From assembly GCA_036785705.1 (NCBI GenBank), contig JAWUZG010000036.1, forward strand, positions 10,659,501 through 10,723,500: a DNA stretch of 64,000 bases, written 5' to 3'. The notes beneath the pieces were generated by a model, which did not search any database, was not told the origin of the DNA, and saw only the letters and a list, made by a program, of their open reading frames with translations. Origin of the DNA: Acanthornis magna (Eukaryota > Chordata > Aves > Passeriformes > Acanthizidae). The translations under genes were made by a program, and so were the position numbers. Numbering within the stretch: position 1 is the stretch's first letter; every line of letters starts with the position of its first letter. Shown piece by piece: positions 12,362 to 23,899 of the stretch.

Positions 12362-15300
12362 CCATGCTTAACTGTTCGGCTTAACCAGAAGAAAATTAAG
12401 AATCAATCTAATCATATCCATAACATATCACCAACCATTAGATTTTCAGTTTAATAGATACTAGTCAAAAAAGCTGCATTAGAAGACAGAAGAAATTCAG
12501 AATAGAAATCAGAAACACAGTCTTAACAGTGATAATAATTAAAATGGCAACAGTTTTGCAAAATAAATCAAATATTAACATCACATCTTTCTACATCACA
12601 TAAAACAAGGATGACAATAGAAAAAGACACAAATTAAATTAGAGCCAAGTGCTGGGCAATTCTAAGTCAAACCTCAATGAGCTCAACTCACAGTTTTTGG
12701 AAGTTTACCTACTGGACTTCTTTTCTAATACTGAAAGAGTATTAGAAATTCCTGAAAGAGGAATTTTACTGTTCTGGAAAGAAAAACCTTGTCCAAAGGT
12801 GTGAGCTTAAGTCAATGAGCCAGAAAGACTTTGTGTCTACTCCAGTCTTGTCCCTGACTCCTTCTGTTGCCTTGGGCAAGTCACCTAAAACCTAAACTAG
12901 GAACAATAAAAATTTAAGAGCTGTATTAATGCAAAGTGTTTTTATTTTCAAAATAAAATGTCTAATATGTCAAAAGCCATCAATGCAAGCAGTAAGGAGA
13001 AGAAATCCAGCCTTGCAAGACTCATAATAATTTTGGAGTCTCAAGCAATATTGAAGCCAGAATGAACGAATTGGAAAAGTGGGGTTTGAATCAATCTAAG
13101 CAGGTTGGGACTTATACTTAAACTCATTAAGTTTTACTCACCTGATACAAGATCATCTAGATATTTGCTCAGCAGAGTACATAGTGAAGGTTTGTGTAAT
13201 GAGGGGAAAAATCCTACCACATGTAGTTGTCATTCCAATTTGATGAAACATAAAAATTATAAACCTGCTATGGGTACACCAACAAAGTGGAACAAAGACT
13301 GACTCTTGAAAGCTTTAATATGCTCCCACCAGGAAGGAATTAGAAGGAGTCGAGCTAGATTAAGCATAACAATCTAAATTCTGCTCCTGACTACATGCAT
13401 GCAACTCTTAAATAACTTAACTTAAAGACTTATTTTGGACTTAAACGGCTGTCTCTGTAAGACTGAATTTTGGCCAGCTTTTATTTCAGCTGGGAAGAAG
13501 AAAACATGTTTATAAAATCTGAGCAGACTACAGTTTATCTGCCTTTAAAAAGACACACTGTGAGCAAGCCAGTAATAGACTTCCAGCTGTAGTGAGATGC
13601 TGGACTGTGCTGGATAACATAACAGTCGCTAGCTGGAGAACAGCTTGTTATCCTCTAACCACGTATCAGTGCCAGCCCAAAGGCAGCTGGACAAGCTGGT
13701 AATACACATAGATTGTCCTGAGCTTTATAAAACAGCATAAATGTCTCTCAGAAAACAGCTAACAGAAGCAGCTAGGTCAGTGATATGGAACCAGGAGGCT
13801 GCGTGTTTTTATGGCCTGCTTTCAAGTATCTTGTCTGATCGTGGGCAAATCCCAGAGATCCACTTCCATCTCATCCAACTCACAGCACTTAAGAGCCCTC
13901 CTGGATGTTGATAAAAATCAGGTACATCTCAGGCACCTTCTGGCAAGACCTGACATTCCCTCCTGAGTACAGGCATTCCTCACAAGGGCTGAGTGTCTGA
14001 CTTAGGTGCTGCAAATGGCATAAAAGCAGGATAAATCCTCCCTGGGTTGCTGGCTGATTTGATTGCTCAGCTGTACAATGGAAATAATAGGATCTGACAA
14101 GGGAAATGTGAAGATAACAACAGAGACTGTGAGACACTCAAATGTTATGATAATAGATGTTGTACATGACCTTAAAGTAGATAAATATGAAATGAATTAT
14201 TCACATATCTTTCATTAGTCCATGACAGAATCATTCTGATTCCAACACAGCTGCAATGACCTACACTGTTTTCAGCTGTTTCTCTCCTTTATTTTTTTTA
14301 TATCTTGCTTGCATTTAATGTGTTTTCAGGGCTAGCTTTTTGCTAAATATGTATTATTCAAGAGTAATAAATAAAAACTGTAATAACCTTTTATTTCCAA
14401 CGAACCCCAGGAAATGTTCAGTTCTCCCTCTCCCCATTTTAAAACCTCCACCCTAGGAGTATATGCAGCACATGTGAAAAATGTCTGGATAATGAGCAAT
14501 TCTGAGTCACGAATAATACTTCCAGATTTTCAATTTTGGCAGCTGAGAGTAGGATTCCCTGTTTGTACTGTGTCCAGTCCTTTCCTGCAGCTTTTCCCCC
14601 TCAGAGGCCCTGATTCTGTAGACATATTTAGCAAGAAGGTCGTCTCATTTACATGAAGCTTTACTGCTATCTGAAGATCCCTCTCAGGAAGCCAGAAAAC
14701 CTGCTCATCACTGCAGGATGAGAAGCTTTTGCCTTCTTCTTCAATATTTTAGCTGCTAAAACACAGATGCCTAAACACCTAATTTCTCCAGAAAACAATG
14801 AGGGAGAAGTACTCAGGCAAGCAGGTAAGTGCCTATACAGGTTCAAAACTAACCTTTTCCATCTCTGAAATGGGGTCCCTTGTACCTTTCCAAGCCCCGC
14901 TAAGGCTGTCTCTGTCTCATACATGTTGTGGAGTGCCAGCTGATACCGAGTGGTTTGCAATGGCTTGCAGTGGCTGTACAGCAATCCAGACAGCCATGCA
15001 GACTGATGGGTGCTTGGCAGCTGCGTTTCCATCAACACATCCACCTAAGCTTCTGCAGATTTCGGGTGATGAATGTTAAGCACTGTTTCTTTTTCTGAAA
15101 TAAATTGGCAATCTGAGCCTTCTTTACATATGACCGTACTACAAAGTCATCCACAGCATTTGCTGACACAGTGAGAATACACCTTTTTCAGTCCCATTGT
15201 TATGATTCACATAGCTAGTTGAGCTGCTGTTCACAGTTTCACTGAAGAGGTCACACCACAAGCTCATGGAGGGCATAAATTGAATGAAATAACCCCTAAG

Positions 15301-15588
15301 TCTGGCTCCTTCAAGTCAAGCCTCTGATGAGGAAAGTACAGAAGGATTTGCATCCTACAGTTTGTGAGTGTGTCAAAACACAGAAAATGTATTTTCTATC
15401 AAGTGTCCAGAGCAACAGCCGTAAGACCTCTAACAGTCAGACAGCCAAAGACTTCCGAGATACAAATGTTGCTATTGGTTTGCTTGAGTTTACTGAGGGA
15501 AAGACAGCTTCACTGTGCATTTTGCCTTTGCTAAAGGAAAATCCATAATCCTACAGGTGCGGTCACTTCTTGTTTCAGGAGAAGTTAT
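12359..15588. other. Intergenic with ancient MIR/L3-like fragments
   Basis: No gene recognised. About 12835-12900 reads 'ccctgactcc...ccttgggcaagtcacct', typical of decayed MIR/L3 tails. About 14045-14170 carries 'ctcagctgtacaatggaaat' then 'gtgaagataa...gactgtgagacactcaaat', resembling the end of old L3/CR1-L3 elements. Both are heavily mutated. Confidence 0.55.
14045..14170 (+). repeat. Ancient L3/CR1-L3-like 3' remnant
   Basis: The order of phrases (ctcagctgtacaatgg, aataatagga, gtgaagataa, gactgtgagacactca, ttatgataatagatg) parallels the terminal part of old amniote L3-type LINEs. By-eye call; the boundaries are soft. Confidence 0.5.
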
Positions 15589-15875
15589 CACAGAACCACA
15601 GAATGCCTAAGGGTGGAAGGGACCACAGTGGGTCACTCCACTATCTTGACACCCTCCCTCCAGATAATGACAGACTTTGGTGACATCCCTGTTTGGCCAT
15701 ATCTTCTCAAGGCTGAAGAGGTGCAACTCTCTCAGCCTTTCCTCATAAGAGATAGATGTTACAGTCCCTTGGTCATCTCTGTTGCTTCCATCTGGACTCA
15801 CTCCAAGAACACCATGTCTCTGTTGTGGTAAGGAACTGGACACAGTATTCCAGATTTCAGCTTCATCAGGGCTGT

Positions 15876-16535
15876 CTAGAAGGGCAGGAGCATCTCTCTT
15901 GACCCAATGCACTCCAGGATTCTGTTGGCCTTGGCCACAAGGACACTCTGCTGGCTCATGGGCAGCTTGTTGTACACCAGGACCCCCAGGTCCTTCTCTG
16001 CAGAGCTGCTTTTTATCAGGTCAAGCCCTAGCCAGTAGTGGTGCAGGGGATTATTCCTGCCCAAGTGCAGGACCCTACATTTGCCCTTGTTGAATTTCAG
16101 ACTGTTTTTCTCAGCCCAGCTCTCCAATCTATCAAGGCCCTTCAAAAGCGTTGCCAGCACTGAGTGGTGTTGGCCACTCCTCCCAGCTTTGTATCCTTGC
16201 AAACCTGCTGGGGAGGCACCTGCCACTTCCTCCAGGACACTGATGAAGAAGTTAAGCAATAGTGGGCCCAGTATTGAACCTTGAGGGACACCATCAGTGA
16301 CAGGACTCAAACTAAACTCTGTGTCTCTGATTACAATCCTCTGGGATCTGTCGTTGAGACAGTTCTCTATCCACTTCACTGTCCTCTCATCCAGTCCACA
16401 CCTCCTGAGTTTTCCAATGAGGATGTGAGAGACAGTGTTGCAAGCCTTGCTGAAATCAAGGTAGGCAACATCCACTGCTCTCCTGTCGTCCATCCAAGTA
16501 ATTGTTTCATTGTAGAAGGCAGTAAGGTCAAACAT
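15876..16535 (-). pseudogene. CR1 ORF2 reverse transcriptase fragment
   Basis: A 219-residue open stretch that reads clearly as non-LTR reverse transcriptase. In order it has 'FDLTAFYNE', 'AVDVAYLDFSKACNTVSH' (the first catalytic Asp lies in the LDFSKA block), 'ERTVKWIENCLNDRSQ', 'DGVPQGSILGPLL', then thumb-side blocks 'LDRLESWAEKNSLKFNKGKC' and 'KDLGVLVYNKLPMSQQ'. Between PLLLNFFI and LDRLESW the expected FADD catalytic block is missing. At 16190-16210 a small deletion shifts the frame exactly at that motif, and the right residues reappear in another frame beyond it. The enzyme could not be active. Confidence 0.92.
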
Positions 16536-17330
16536 GACTTATCTTCAGTGAATCCATGATGACTACTTCTGATCAGCTTCTTGTATTCCATGTGCTTAGA
16601 GATGCCCTCCAGAATGAGGTGCTCCAGGTTGAGTGGCTGGTAATTCCCTGGATCCTCCTTCTTGACCTTTTGGAAGACCAGGGAGGTGTTTGCTTTCTTC
16701 TAGTCCTCAAGCACCTCTCCTGGTCACCACAGTCTTTGGAAGATGATTATGAGTGGCCTTGTTATGGTGTCCACCAGCTCTCTCAGCACTCATGGATGCA
16801 ACTCATTAGCACACATGGACTTATGTTGAGTTTGTCCAGGTGCTCTCTAACCTCATCTTCCTGGACCAAAGGATAGTCTTCACTCCAACATTCCTTTACC
16901 TTGGACTCAGGGGTCAGAGATCCCTGACAGCGAGTCTTGTCAGTGCAAAGAAGGTGTCAAGTAACTCTACCTTCTCTTCATCCTCTGTTTACAATGGTCC
17001 TCCCAACATTCAGTAATCAGCCCGCATAGCCTTTTGTTTCTTTTGTTATTGATGTATTTTAAGAAGTCTTTCTTCTTGTTCTTGACATCCTTGGACAGAT
17101 TTATTCCAAATGGGCTTTGGCCTTCCTTTTCTCATTTCTACTTACTCTGACAAGGTCTCTCTATTCATTTGAGTGGCCTGATCCTGCTTCCATCTCCTTT
17201 ATATTTCTTGCTTATACTTGAGTAATGACAGGAGTTTTCTTGTCATCCATGGAGGTTTTCTGCCTCCTTGGCCCAATTTCTTTCTCATTGGAATGTGTTG
17301 TTCTTGAGCCTAGAGGAAATAATCTTTGAA

Positions 17331-17475
17331 TATCACAGAATCACAGAATCTTCTGAGTTGGAAGGGGCCCACTAGGATCATGGAGTCCAACTCTTAAGTG
17401 AATGGCCCGTATGGGATTGAACGCACAACCTTGGCAGTATTAATGCCATGCTCTAATCAACTGAGCTGATCTCAG
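17331..17475 (-). mobile_element. tRNA-Ile-derived SINE with CR1-type tail (TguSINE1-like)
   Basis: On the minus strand the head (about 17470-17403) reads as a decayed tRNA-Ile: 'cagctcagttgattagagc' (A box) and 'ggttgtgcgttcaatcccat' (B box region), with an AAT anticodon context and an end matching 'cgggcca'. It is followed by a CR1-like 3' tail (on +: 'atcacagaatcacagaatc', 'gagttggaaggggccca', 'gagtccaactc'). This head-tail combination matches TguSINE1, described from zebra finch and restricted to passerines. It sits inside the CR1 copy. Target duplications are not clear. Confidence 0.85.
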
Positions 17476-17619
17476 TGCCAACTTGCCACTCTTGTACCCC
17501 TCTTCCCTGCAGGGGTCTGTTTCCATGGGATTCTTCCAAGAAGACCCCTGATCATTGCTATGATCTAACTTGCTGCCCTGCTTCCTCCTCACCCAATAGC
17601 AAACTCCACAATCTCATGG

Positions 17620-17973
17620 TCACTGCAGCCAAGGCTTTATATCTCCAACAAGGCCTTCCCTGTCTGTTAGTATAAGGTCAAATGGTACACCATTCCTTGT
17701 GAGATCCTCCACTACTTGTGACAGAAAGTTGTCATCAATGCTTTCCAGGAACCTCCTGGACAGTTTGTGTTTCACTGTGTCACTTCTACAGCTGATGTCA
17801 CAGAATATTTGGAGCTGGAAGGGACGCACAAGCATCAAAGTCCAACTCCTGTCAGGATAGTTAAAGTCCCTCACAAGAACCAAGGCGTGTGATTTGGAGG
17901 CTGCTTCTAGTTGCCTGCAGAAGGCCTCATCCACTTCCTCCTGCTGATCAGGTAGCCTGCAGCAAACACCCAC
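17620..17973 (-). pseudogene. CR1 ORF2 endonuclease C-terminal fragment with in-frame insertion
   Basis: The frame contains 'ALVLVRDFNYPDRSW', the APE-type endonuclease block with the catalytic DFN, and later 'SRRFLESIDDNFLSQVVEDL' and 'PFDLILTDREGLVGDIK', all typical of CR1. Between them, about 13 extra residues (TLMLVRPFQLQIF) are encoded by a short CR1 3' tail at 17797-17853. The insertion keeps the frame open. Activity is not expected, since the element is broken elsewhere. Confidence 0.88.
17797..17853 (-). mobile_element. Very short nested CR1 3' tail insertion
   Basis: About 57 bp reading on + 'tcacagaatatttggagctgg', 'aagggacgcacaag' and 'aaagtccaactcctgtc', the terminal CR1/SINE tail pattern on the minus strand. 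It lies in the middle of the endonuclease coding sequence of an older CR1 and adds codons absent from the family. Its very small size suggests an extreme 5' truncation. Confidence 0.75.
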
Positions 17974-18067
17974 AACAGTGTCACCCTTGTTGTCTGCCCT
18001 TTTATCTTAACCCATAAGCTCTTGATACACTCATCCACCCCAAGACATTCCAAGTGTTGCTTCACAT

Positions 18068-18376
18068 TCAGGGCAGCTCCACCACCGCGCCTTTCTGATC
18101 TGTCTCTCCTAAACGGGTGTAGCCCTTCCTGACAGCATTCCAGTCATGTGAGTTATCCCACCATTTTTCTGTAATTGCAGTGAGATCAAAACCCTGTGAC
18201 TGCACATAGATCTCTAGTTCATCTTGTCTGTTCCTCATACACTGTGTGTTGTTCAAGTACTTTATAGAGATATTTGATTGTGTCAATATCCCAGCAGGGT
18301 TGTAAAGGGATGCTCCACAGTCCTGTCTTGCAGTTACACCTTTGGCTGTTTGTGCTTGCTCGAGGTATTCCCTCAC
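18068..18376 (-). pseudogene. CR1 ORF2 endonuclease N-terminal fragment
   Basis: The frame carries 'NRQDELEIYVQSQGFDL' and 'TAITEKWWDNSHDWNAV', the start of the CR1 apurinic-type endonuclease; the TAITEKWW block includes the metal-binding Glu. A frameshift separates it from the C-terminal endonuclease fragment downstream on the minus strand. Upstream residues (REYLEQAQTAKG and before) match the junction before ORF2. Confidence 0.88.
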
Positions 18377-18530
18377 AAGTCTCCTTTTGCTACTAGGGTG
18401 GTCACAATAGTTCTCTCCTTCCCCTATGTTATCTCTGTCAAGCCTGGTTATGTCTCCATCCCCTACAAAATCCAGTTTAAATTTCTCTCAACAGGCCTAA
18501 TAACTCCTGAACTAGGATCTTCTAACAGGT

Positions 18531-20420
18531 GGATCCCGTTATGTGCTACTCATTGATGCTAGGAGTATATGATTTCCCTCATATGCTAATTACTCTCTTA
18601 TCTAGTTGTCTGGCAAAATCAGTTCACCCATTCCCATTCACGTGCTGCCTGATGGTGTGGGATGCTCTTGCTGGCCATCTCAATTCCCATGCAGGCAAAT
18701 GAGCAAGCATCTGACACCCTCAGTCTCTCCATCCGACATGCCTAATTTTAACAGGAAGAAACTACAAAAATTCACCTAAAACAAACCTGAAACCAAGCAA
18801 TGACTGTTACTCTGGTTTCAATTTCACTCAATAGTAGGGAAAAAACTTATACAAGTTGTGAAAGAAGGACCTTTCACTGCTAGATTTAATAGTATAATTG
18901 TATCTCTCTCTTTAAATAAAATAGTTCATGGCTTCTAAGTACTTAAGTACTTAAGTACTGTAAGTTGAGGCAAAATAAGTTAGCAAACACACTTCATGTG
19001 TGTTTTAATTACTTAACTATTTCCTTCAGACTAAGAGCTACAGGGTCAATGCAAAGTCAAACAATAGCTGAGTCAGCCAACTTTGTCATACAGCAGCCCC
19101 TGTATCTGCTAAAGAAAGCAGCCAGGGAAAAGAGGTTCTGCCTTCATTCTGCACTCACTGGATACAGGCATTTAAAATATGCAATACGTATCTACATCAG
19201 TGAGTGATGCATCACATAGGGTGAACACAAAGGAATATTTTGCCCTAATTAAGAATTTTACAGATCCAAATCTGGAGGCTGGATGATGCATCTGGTTGTT
19301 CTCCATAAAGAATTTCATGTTCCAGGGCAGATCAAAGGCAGCAGACAGTATGACAACACAACACATTGCATGCTGTACAGTACAGGGAAGGGCTGTCGCC
19401 ATCAGAGAGCTCATGGTGTTGTGCCCATCGTCCAGTCACCACCTTACCTCCAAGAGAGGGCTTGGAAAAGATATGCCATTTGAAGCACATGCACTGTACA
19501 TTTTAAGTTTGGACAGCTGATTAAGTGTCACTGCTGAAATCAGCTGAGGGATTTCCACCTCTCCTTTCCTCACTCAGAAGATAAAGCAGTAAATAATGAA
19601 ATAAATAATTTGGAAAATCATCATAAACCAATACTAAACAGGAAAGCAGATTTTTGAAAGGTACAATTAAACATTTGCCATTTGTGACTCAGTGATAATG
19701 ATGGAATGTGTCACAGTGAAATACCACAAAAGCAGTGTTTGCTTCCTGTTCTATTCATGTTCTTAGCACTGGGTGGTATTCAGTGATATGTGTCTGGCTT
19801 AGGAATTGCCTACATCTTAGTCACTCAGTTCCAGGAGGGATAATCCTGTCCTCCTAGAAAAACTGCCCACATTCCTGTAAAATCAACTGAGAAAAGTTGG
19901 GGCCTTGAAGACATTTTGTAAGAGATTCCATCCAGCTACACGATCTTCATCTCCACTAATCCTGTAGAGACCATAAGCAGGTGGTCTCACAGGACCTGTT
20001 TCCAGCCAGAGGAAGGACTGTAAGGAAGGTTCTGGGCCCATGTTGTTCTGAGAGGTTTGAGTCACAGCTCAAATGGGTCAGGCAAGTCACTTACCCAGCA
20101 GGTTAAAAGATGCACCACTCTCCACCTTTAGAAAAGTGAAAAGGTAAACGTGAAAAAGGAACAAATGTCTCTCCTGTCAGAGGGGAGAATGGGGATGTAC
20201 AAACACAACAAGAATCACAATCTAGGAGTAAATATCAAAAGGCTTTGTCCATTCTTAAGTTTGAATTAGAACAGCATAGGCTGATCTTCTTCTAGCCCCG
20301 TATGTGTTCATTTTCTACTTTGAAAAATGAGCATTGCATCCAAATTTCTACTCATTGCAATGGTTCATACCTTCTCAGGGTCAGAATAGCATGAAAACAA
20401 CCTTGTAAGGAAGAGGTCAC
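18531..20420. other. Intergenic, no gene seen
   Basis: AT-rich. Contains a 23-bp run of the palindromic unit AAGTACTT at 18937-18959 and a possible decayed MIR/L3 phrase near 20078-20100 ('ggtcaggcaagtcacttacc'). No exon recognised. Confidence 0.6.
18937..18959. repeat. Palindromic AAGTACTT tandem
   Basis: Overlapping AAGTACTT units, each self-complementary, able to form a cruciform. Likely a small microsatellite; no function inferred. Confidence 0.85.
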
Positions 20421-21206
20421 TGCTACGATCCACTGCCGAAGGTGAGGGTAACATGGGCCCTTGTTAATAGATCACTTGGGGTGGATTAGCATGAACATCA
20501 ATAAATGATTGGCATTTGTAAATATACACATGTAAGTTTATTCTAGAACAATATGGTTGCAAAGGAAAGCAGGAAAGCAGACATGTAGCTGTTTCAGTTA
20601 TTATTATCTATAGTAATACAAACACATGAAAGCATTGCATTATGAAAGAGCAGCAATATCACCCGGGGACATGCACAAGGGAAAAGAAAAAGAGAGAAAG
20701 GACACGAGTGTGAAGATCTCACCACTCGCAGGCCCCACAATGAGACTTGGTTGCTGCACGGCCTTGGTCAAAGCTGAGAACATGGACTGGATCCATCGGG
20801 TGGTGGGGGAAGTCCCGAAGAAGTGGTGGGGAGAAATTCCCAGGAAATATCCACTCCGGTTCAGGGAGAAATGCCCAGGTACCTTCCCCTGGGCTGGGGC
20901 CATTTTGGGAGTCCCTGACACCTTCTAAGACAACACAGCTGCCCCTCACAGCAGTGCAGCTGAGTCCATTATGGCCCATGAACAGAGATGAACACCACAG
21001 GCAGTGTCCCAGTACTTCAGGACAGGGCTTGGTGCAATGGAGGGTGACTTAGCATGGCAAGAGGCACCACCCAACTCCACAGGACCCTCTCCTATCTCAC
21101 TCACAGCCCATCATTCCCCCTCTGTCTTTTCAGATCAGAGGTTTAGCCACCACACCCCCAGAAGCTCACCTCCTCCACCTCAGCAAAACACCCTGGCATC
21201 TCCACA
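20421..21206 (-). repeat. 3' LTR of the ERV-L-like provirus
   Basis: 786 bp with TG...CA ends. It shares its full length with 27395-28177. From about 20628 to 21211 the two copies differ at only two positions (21008 and 21109), but in 20443-20627 they differ at about 21 sites. AATAAA on the minus strand lies at 20542-20537. Open frames within it (for example 20626-20928 +) are duplicated in the other LTR and are not genes. No purine tract is seen directly before its 5' end, where one is expected. Confidence 0.9.
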
Positions 21207-21211
21207 AATGG

Positions 21212-22340
21212 AGATTGTGTTAAGTCTCCACTGTGTTAAGTCATTACCCCTTAACATTTCAGTCTTTTACACCACCCTGTGACTAAATATATTCAGTAAT
21301 TCAAATCTTCTTCAAGGATGGTAATTTTACGTACTGGACAGGACAAAAGAGAAAAGAAAAAGAAAGGAGCACAAATCATTGTCCAATACAATGCAATTAC
21401 TAAAACAAAAAGTAAAATAATAACTATCAGGAAAATGATCAAAGAGTATGATTAGGTTGTCGGAGTGTGAGTAGTTAAAATCACAAACACATATCAACAA
21501 ACACAAAAATCAGGATTTAATACTGATTCCACAGTACTGTGTCTGCTGGATGTGGGCTCAATATGTCTTTGTTGGTTAATTCTATACACCACGAAAAATT
21601 AACTTTTGTCATACAAAATTTTCATAAAAAATAGAAAAATGTTTTCATCCTTATGCAAATATATAACATATTTGGTTTACTTGAGAGCTGGTAAAAGGCT
21701 TTTCTGTATTTTTTAAATGTCTTATTTGCAGTCTATGGGTGTCCCTCCTTCTGGCTTAGAAAGGGGAACTCAACTATTTCTCATGTAAAAAATGTAGCCA
21801 AATTATCATAAATTTAAAACCTTCTGAGGCAGAACTGGGAAGGTTAATACATATTTGTATGATTCCAAATACATATAAACTTCCATAGCAGCTCCCAGAC
21901 AAAAATGATTGAGACAAATTATACATCCATGAAAGCTTTTCCCACACAAATTTCCTTTTTTTTTTTTTCAGTAAAAAGAAAAAACCAAACTTGGTTAAAA
22001 TAAAATAGTTTTACTAATATTTATTCTCCCAACAAATCACAGACACTAATAAACTGACAATACAAATTATGCTAGCAATGGAACATCTCATCACAGCTCC
22101 ATCTCATCTGTTAGCAGATTCCTACAAAAAGAAAGGGAAATTTGGCCCACTACAGACTGAATATTAAAAAGAAAAAAAAAGCCCTTTAGTGTTGATATGA
22201 TGATTCTTTCCATGTGCATCAGCAGCTACCCATGCAGAATGGTTGGCCAGCATTTTTAGAGTGAGTGTCACCAGTCCCACAGAGTGTAGGTTCACTAATG
22301 CAGGTCAACCTGGATAATGGAGTGGGTTTACAGGATATTT
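21212..22340 (-). other. Unassigned AT-rich segment between integrase and 3' LTR
   Basis: About 1.1 kb of AT-rich DNA inside the provirus limits. ERV-L elements normally have only a short stretch between integrase and the 3' LTR, so this may be a later insertion, host DNA brought in by recombination, or unrecognised proviral sequence. No open frame with domain signature. Confidence 0.5.
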
Positions 22341-23480
22341 ATCTTCCTTTTTTCCCAGTAGAATAGTGGGAAATTCAGGGCAGAATGCCATAGTTCAGGG
22401 GCAACCATTGGTTCCCCAACAACCGTTAATTTTGATTAATGCCCCAGAGATACTGGAGGCCCATCCAGAAATATGAGGCTTTTTAGTTTGCTTAGGAACA
22501 CTTCTGTGCCTTCCACAATACCTTTCGCTCATTAATAATATGGAGTTTGGACAGGCCACTGAATTCCTTCCTCTCTGGCCAATTCCACCCCAGCCATGAA
22601 ATGGCTTCCATCATTTGATTGGATAGACTTTGGTTTGAGCAGGCAACTGAACCATAACTTGCAGTATTTTCTCCCATAGCTTGCTGCACAGCTTCAGCCA
22701 CAGTTAGTCCTGATATTATCTCAAACCCAAGCAGCATGCATTGTTTTCCATTAGCAATTTGGAAGGGACCAATGAGGTCTACTGCTGTAGATGAAAATGA
22801 AAGAAGACGACGACGAGACGAAGGGTGGTGGGAGGATTGCTCCTTCCCAAGCTCTCCTTTATTGAGGTAGAGGGTTCATGATGGTCGGGAGGGAGAGCAG
22901 GGGAAGGAGGGCCATGTGTGCAGCGTTGGTGTAGTGACAAAAATGGCCCCGACTGCCTGAGAGCAGCCGGTTAAATAGGGAAAGGAACAGCCAATGAGGA
23001 AAGAGGGAGAGGGCGGTACAAGCATACGCGACCCAATCAGTACATAAAGGGGAGGGGTACAATTCAAAAGGGCCAATGGCACAACCAACGGCCAAGAAGG
23101 TTCAGGAAGGAGGGATGGGTCTTGAGCTCTGGCCACGCCTTATGCCCACAAGCCAGGGGCGGGCCTGGAAGCTTCTACCCCAAAGGTCCTCCCACGGCAG
23201 GCAGAGCCGGGCCGGGAGGGGCGGGAGCAGCCTGGGGCAGACCCTCTCACCTCAACAGTCTACCAATCTCTTGTTGTCTCTCAGGTGCAGTGATGGATCT
23301 TTCGGTGGACCAAGATCTCTCAGCCGAGTGTGGCACAGGCCACAAGAAGAGATCACTGTGTTGCGTAGCTCCCTAGTCACTGGCCACCCTCTAGTGATTG
23401 CTTCTTTAAATAGATCTTGGTTTCCTGAATCACCTTTGTTTCACATGTAACCGCTCCAAGAGATTCTCCCACTTTTCTTT
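22340..23480 (-). pseudogene. ERV-L integrase remains, split by a solo LTR
   Basis: On the minus strand just downstream of the inserted LTR, the frame ending at 22492 carries 'MLLGFEIISGLTVAEAVQQA' and nearby residues 'DLIGPF', fitting the start of the retroviral integrase catalytic core (the first catalytic Asp lies by the insertion point). The upstream half lies beyond the inserted LTR at about 23264-23480 and is full of stops. Further catalytic residues were not located with confidence. Confidence 0.65.
22783..23257 (-). mobile_element. Solo LTR of a 6-bp-duplicating (ERV2/class II-like) retrovirus
   Basis: A 475-bp GC-rich block flanked by perfect 6-bp direct repeats GTCTAC at 22777-22782 and 23258-23263. 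Its ends are TG...CA on either strand. On the minus strand it shows LTR logic in order: GC-rich U3 with CCGCCC-type boxes, ATTGG boxes (as CCAAT, near 23075, 23035 and 22992 on +), a TATTTAA box at 22971-22977, and a polyadenylation-like AATAAG near 22859-22864. Six-base target duplications are typical of alpha/beta-like (class II) retroviruses, whereas ERV-L normally makes 5-base duplications, so this is a second, later integration. It has no internal region, so it is a product of LTR-LTR recombination. Confidence 0.9.
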
Positions 23481-23899
23481 TTCTCCCCCTATTGTTATCT
23501 TCGGTAATCATGTCAGTGAATCTCCCTGATTATTCAGTAGGTATGCAGGTTTGTTCCATGCCTGGTGTGCAGGAACGTACCCCACAAGGAAGGGGATTTT
23601 TTTGGCAATATTTAGGGTTTCTTCCAATTTTTTTCATTGTCACAATGATAGTCAATTTACTCCACATTGATTCTGCTTGCAAAAAGGGACACTTCCTGTA
23701 CATCCTTTGAAGACTGCATAAGAATCTGTGTAAATGTACATGTCATCCTCAATGTCTGATTCCCTGGTAAATAGACTCCACACTGCTATAATTCCCCCAC
23801 CTGGGCACTCCTTTCTTCTGCCACCACCCTGTTCCCCAAATTAACTTGTAGGGCCACTGCTCAGTATTTTCATGTTTTTCCCTCTCATGTGGCAAACGC

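Larger units (their letters stand above)
15589..18530 (-). mobile_element. CR1 LINE, long minus-strand copy with endonuclease and RT remains
   Basis: About 2.9 kb including nested insertions. Read on the minus strand it runs from a region just upstream of ORF2, through the endonuclease, to the reverse transcriptase and the 3' UTR, ending at 15589 with the CR1 tail (seen on + as 'atcacagaaccacagaatg'). It is inactive: frames are broken, the RT active-site block is frameshifted and two retroposons interrupt it (17331-17475 and 17797-17853). The 5' limit near 18530 is approximate; full-length CR1 is about 4.5 kb, so the 5' part is missing. Confidence 0.93.

Noticed and set aside
17403..17470. 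A tRNA-Ile gene on the minus strand
   Set aside because: Several mismatches in conserved positions and a CR1-like tail show it is the head of a SINE, not a functional tRNA gene.
20626..20928. 100-residue + frame, repeated at 27597-27899
   Set aside because: It is in the LTR, antisense to the provirus, and is duplicated only because the LTR is.
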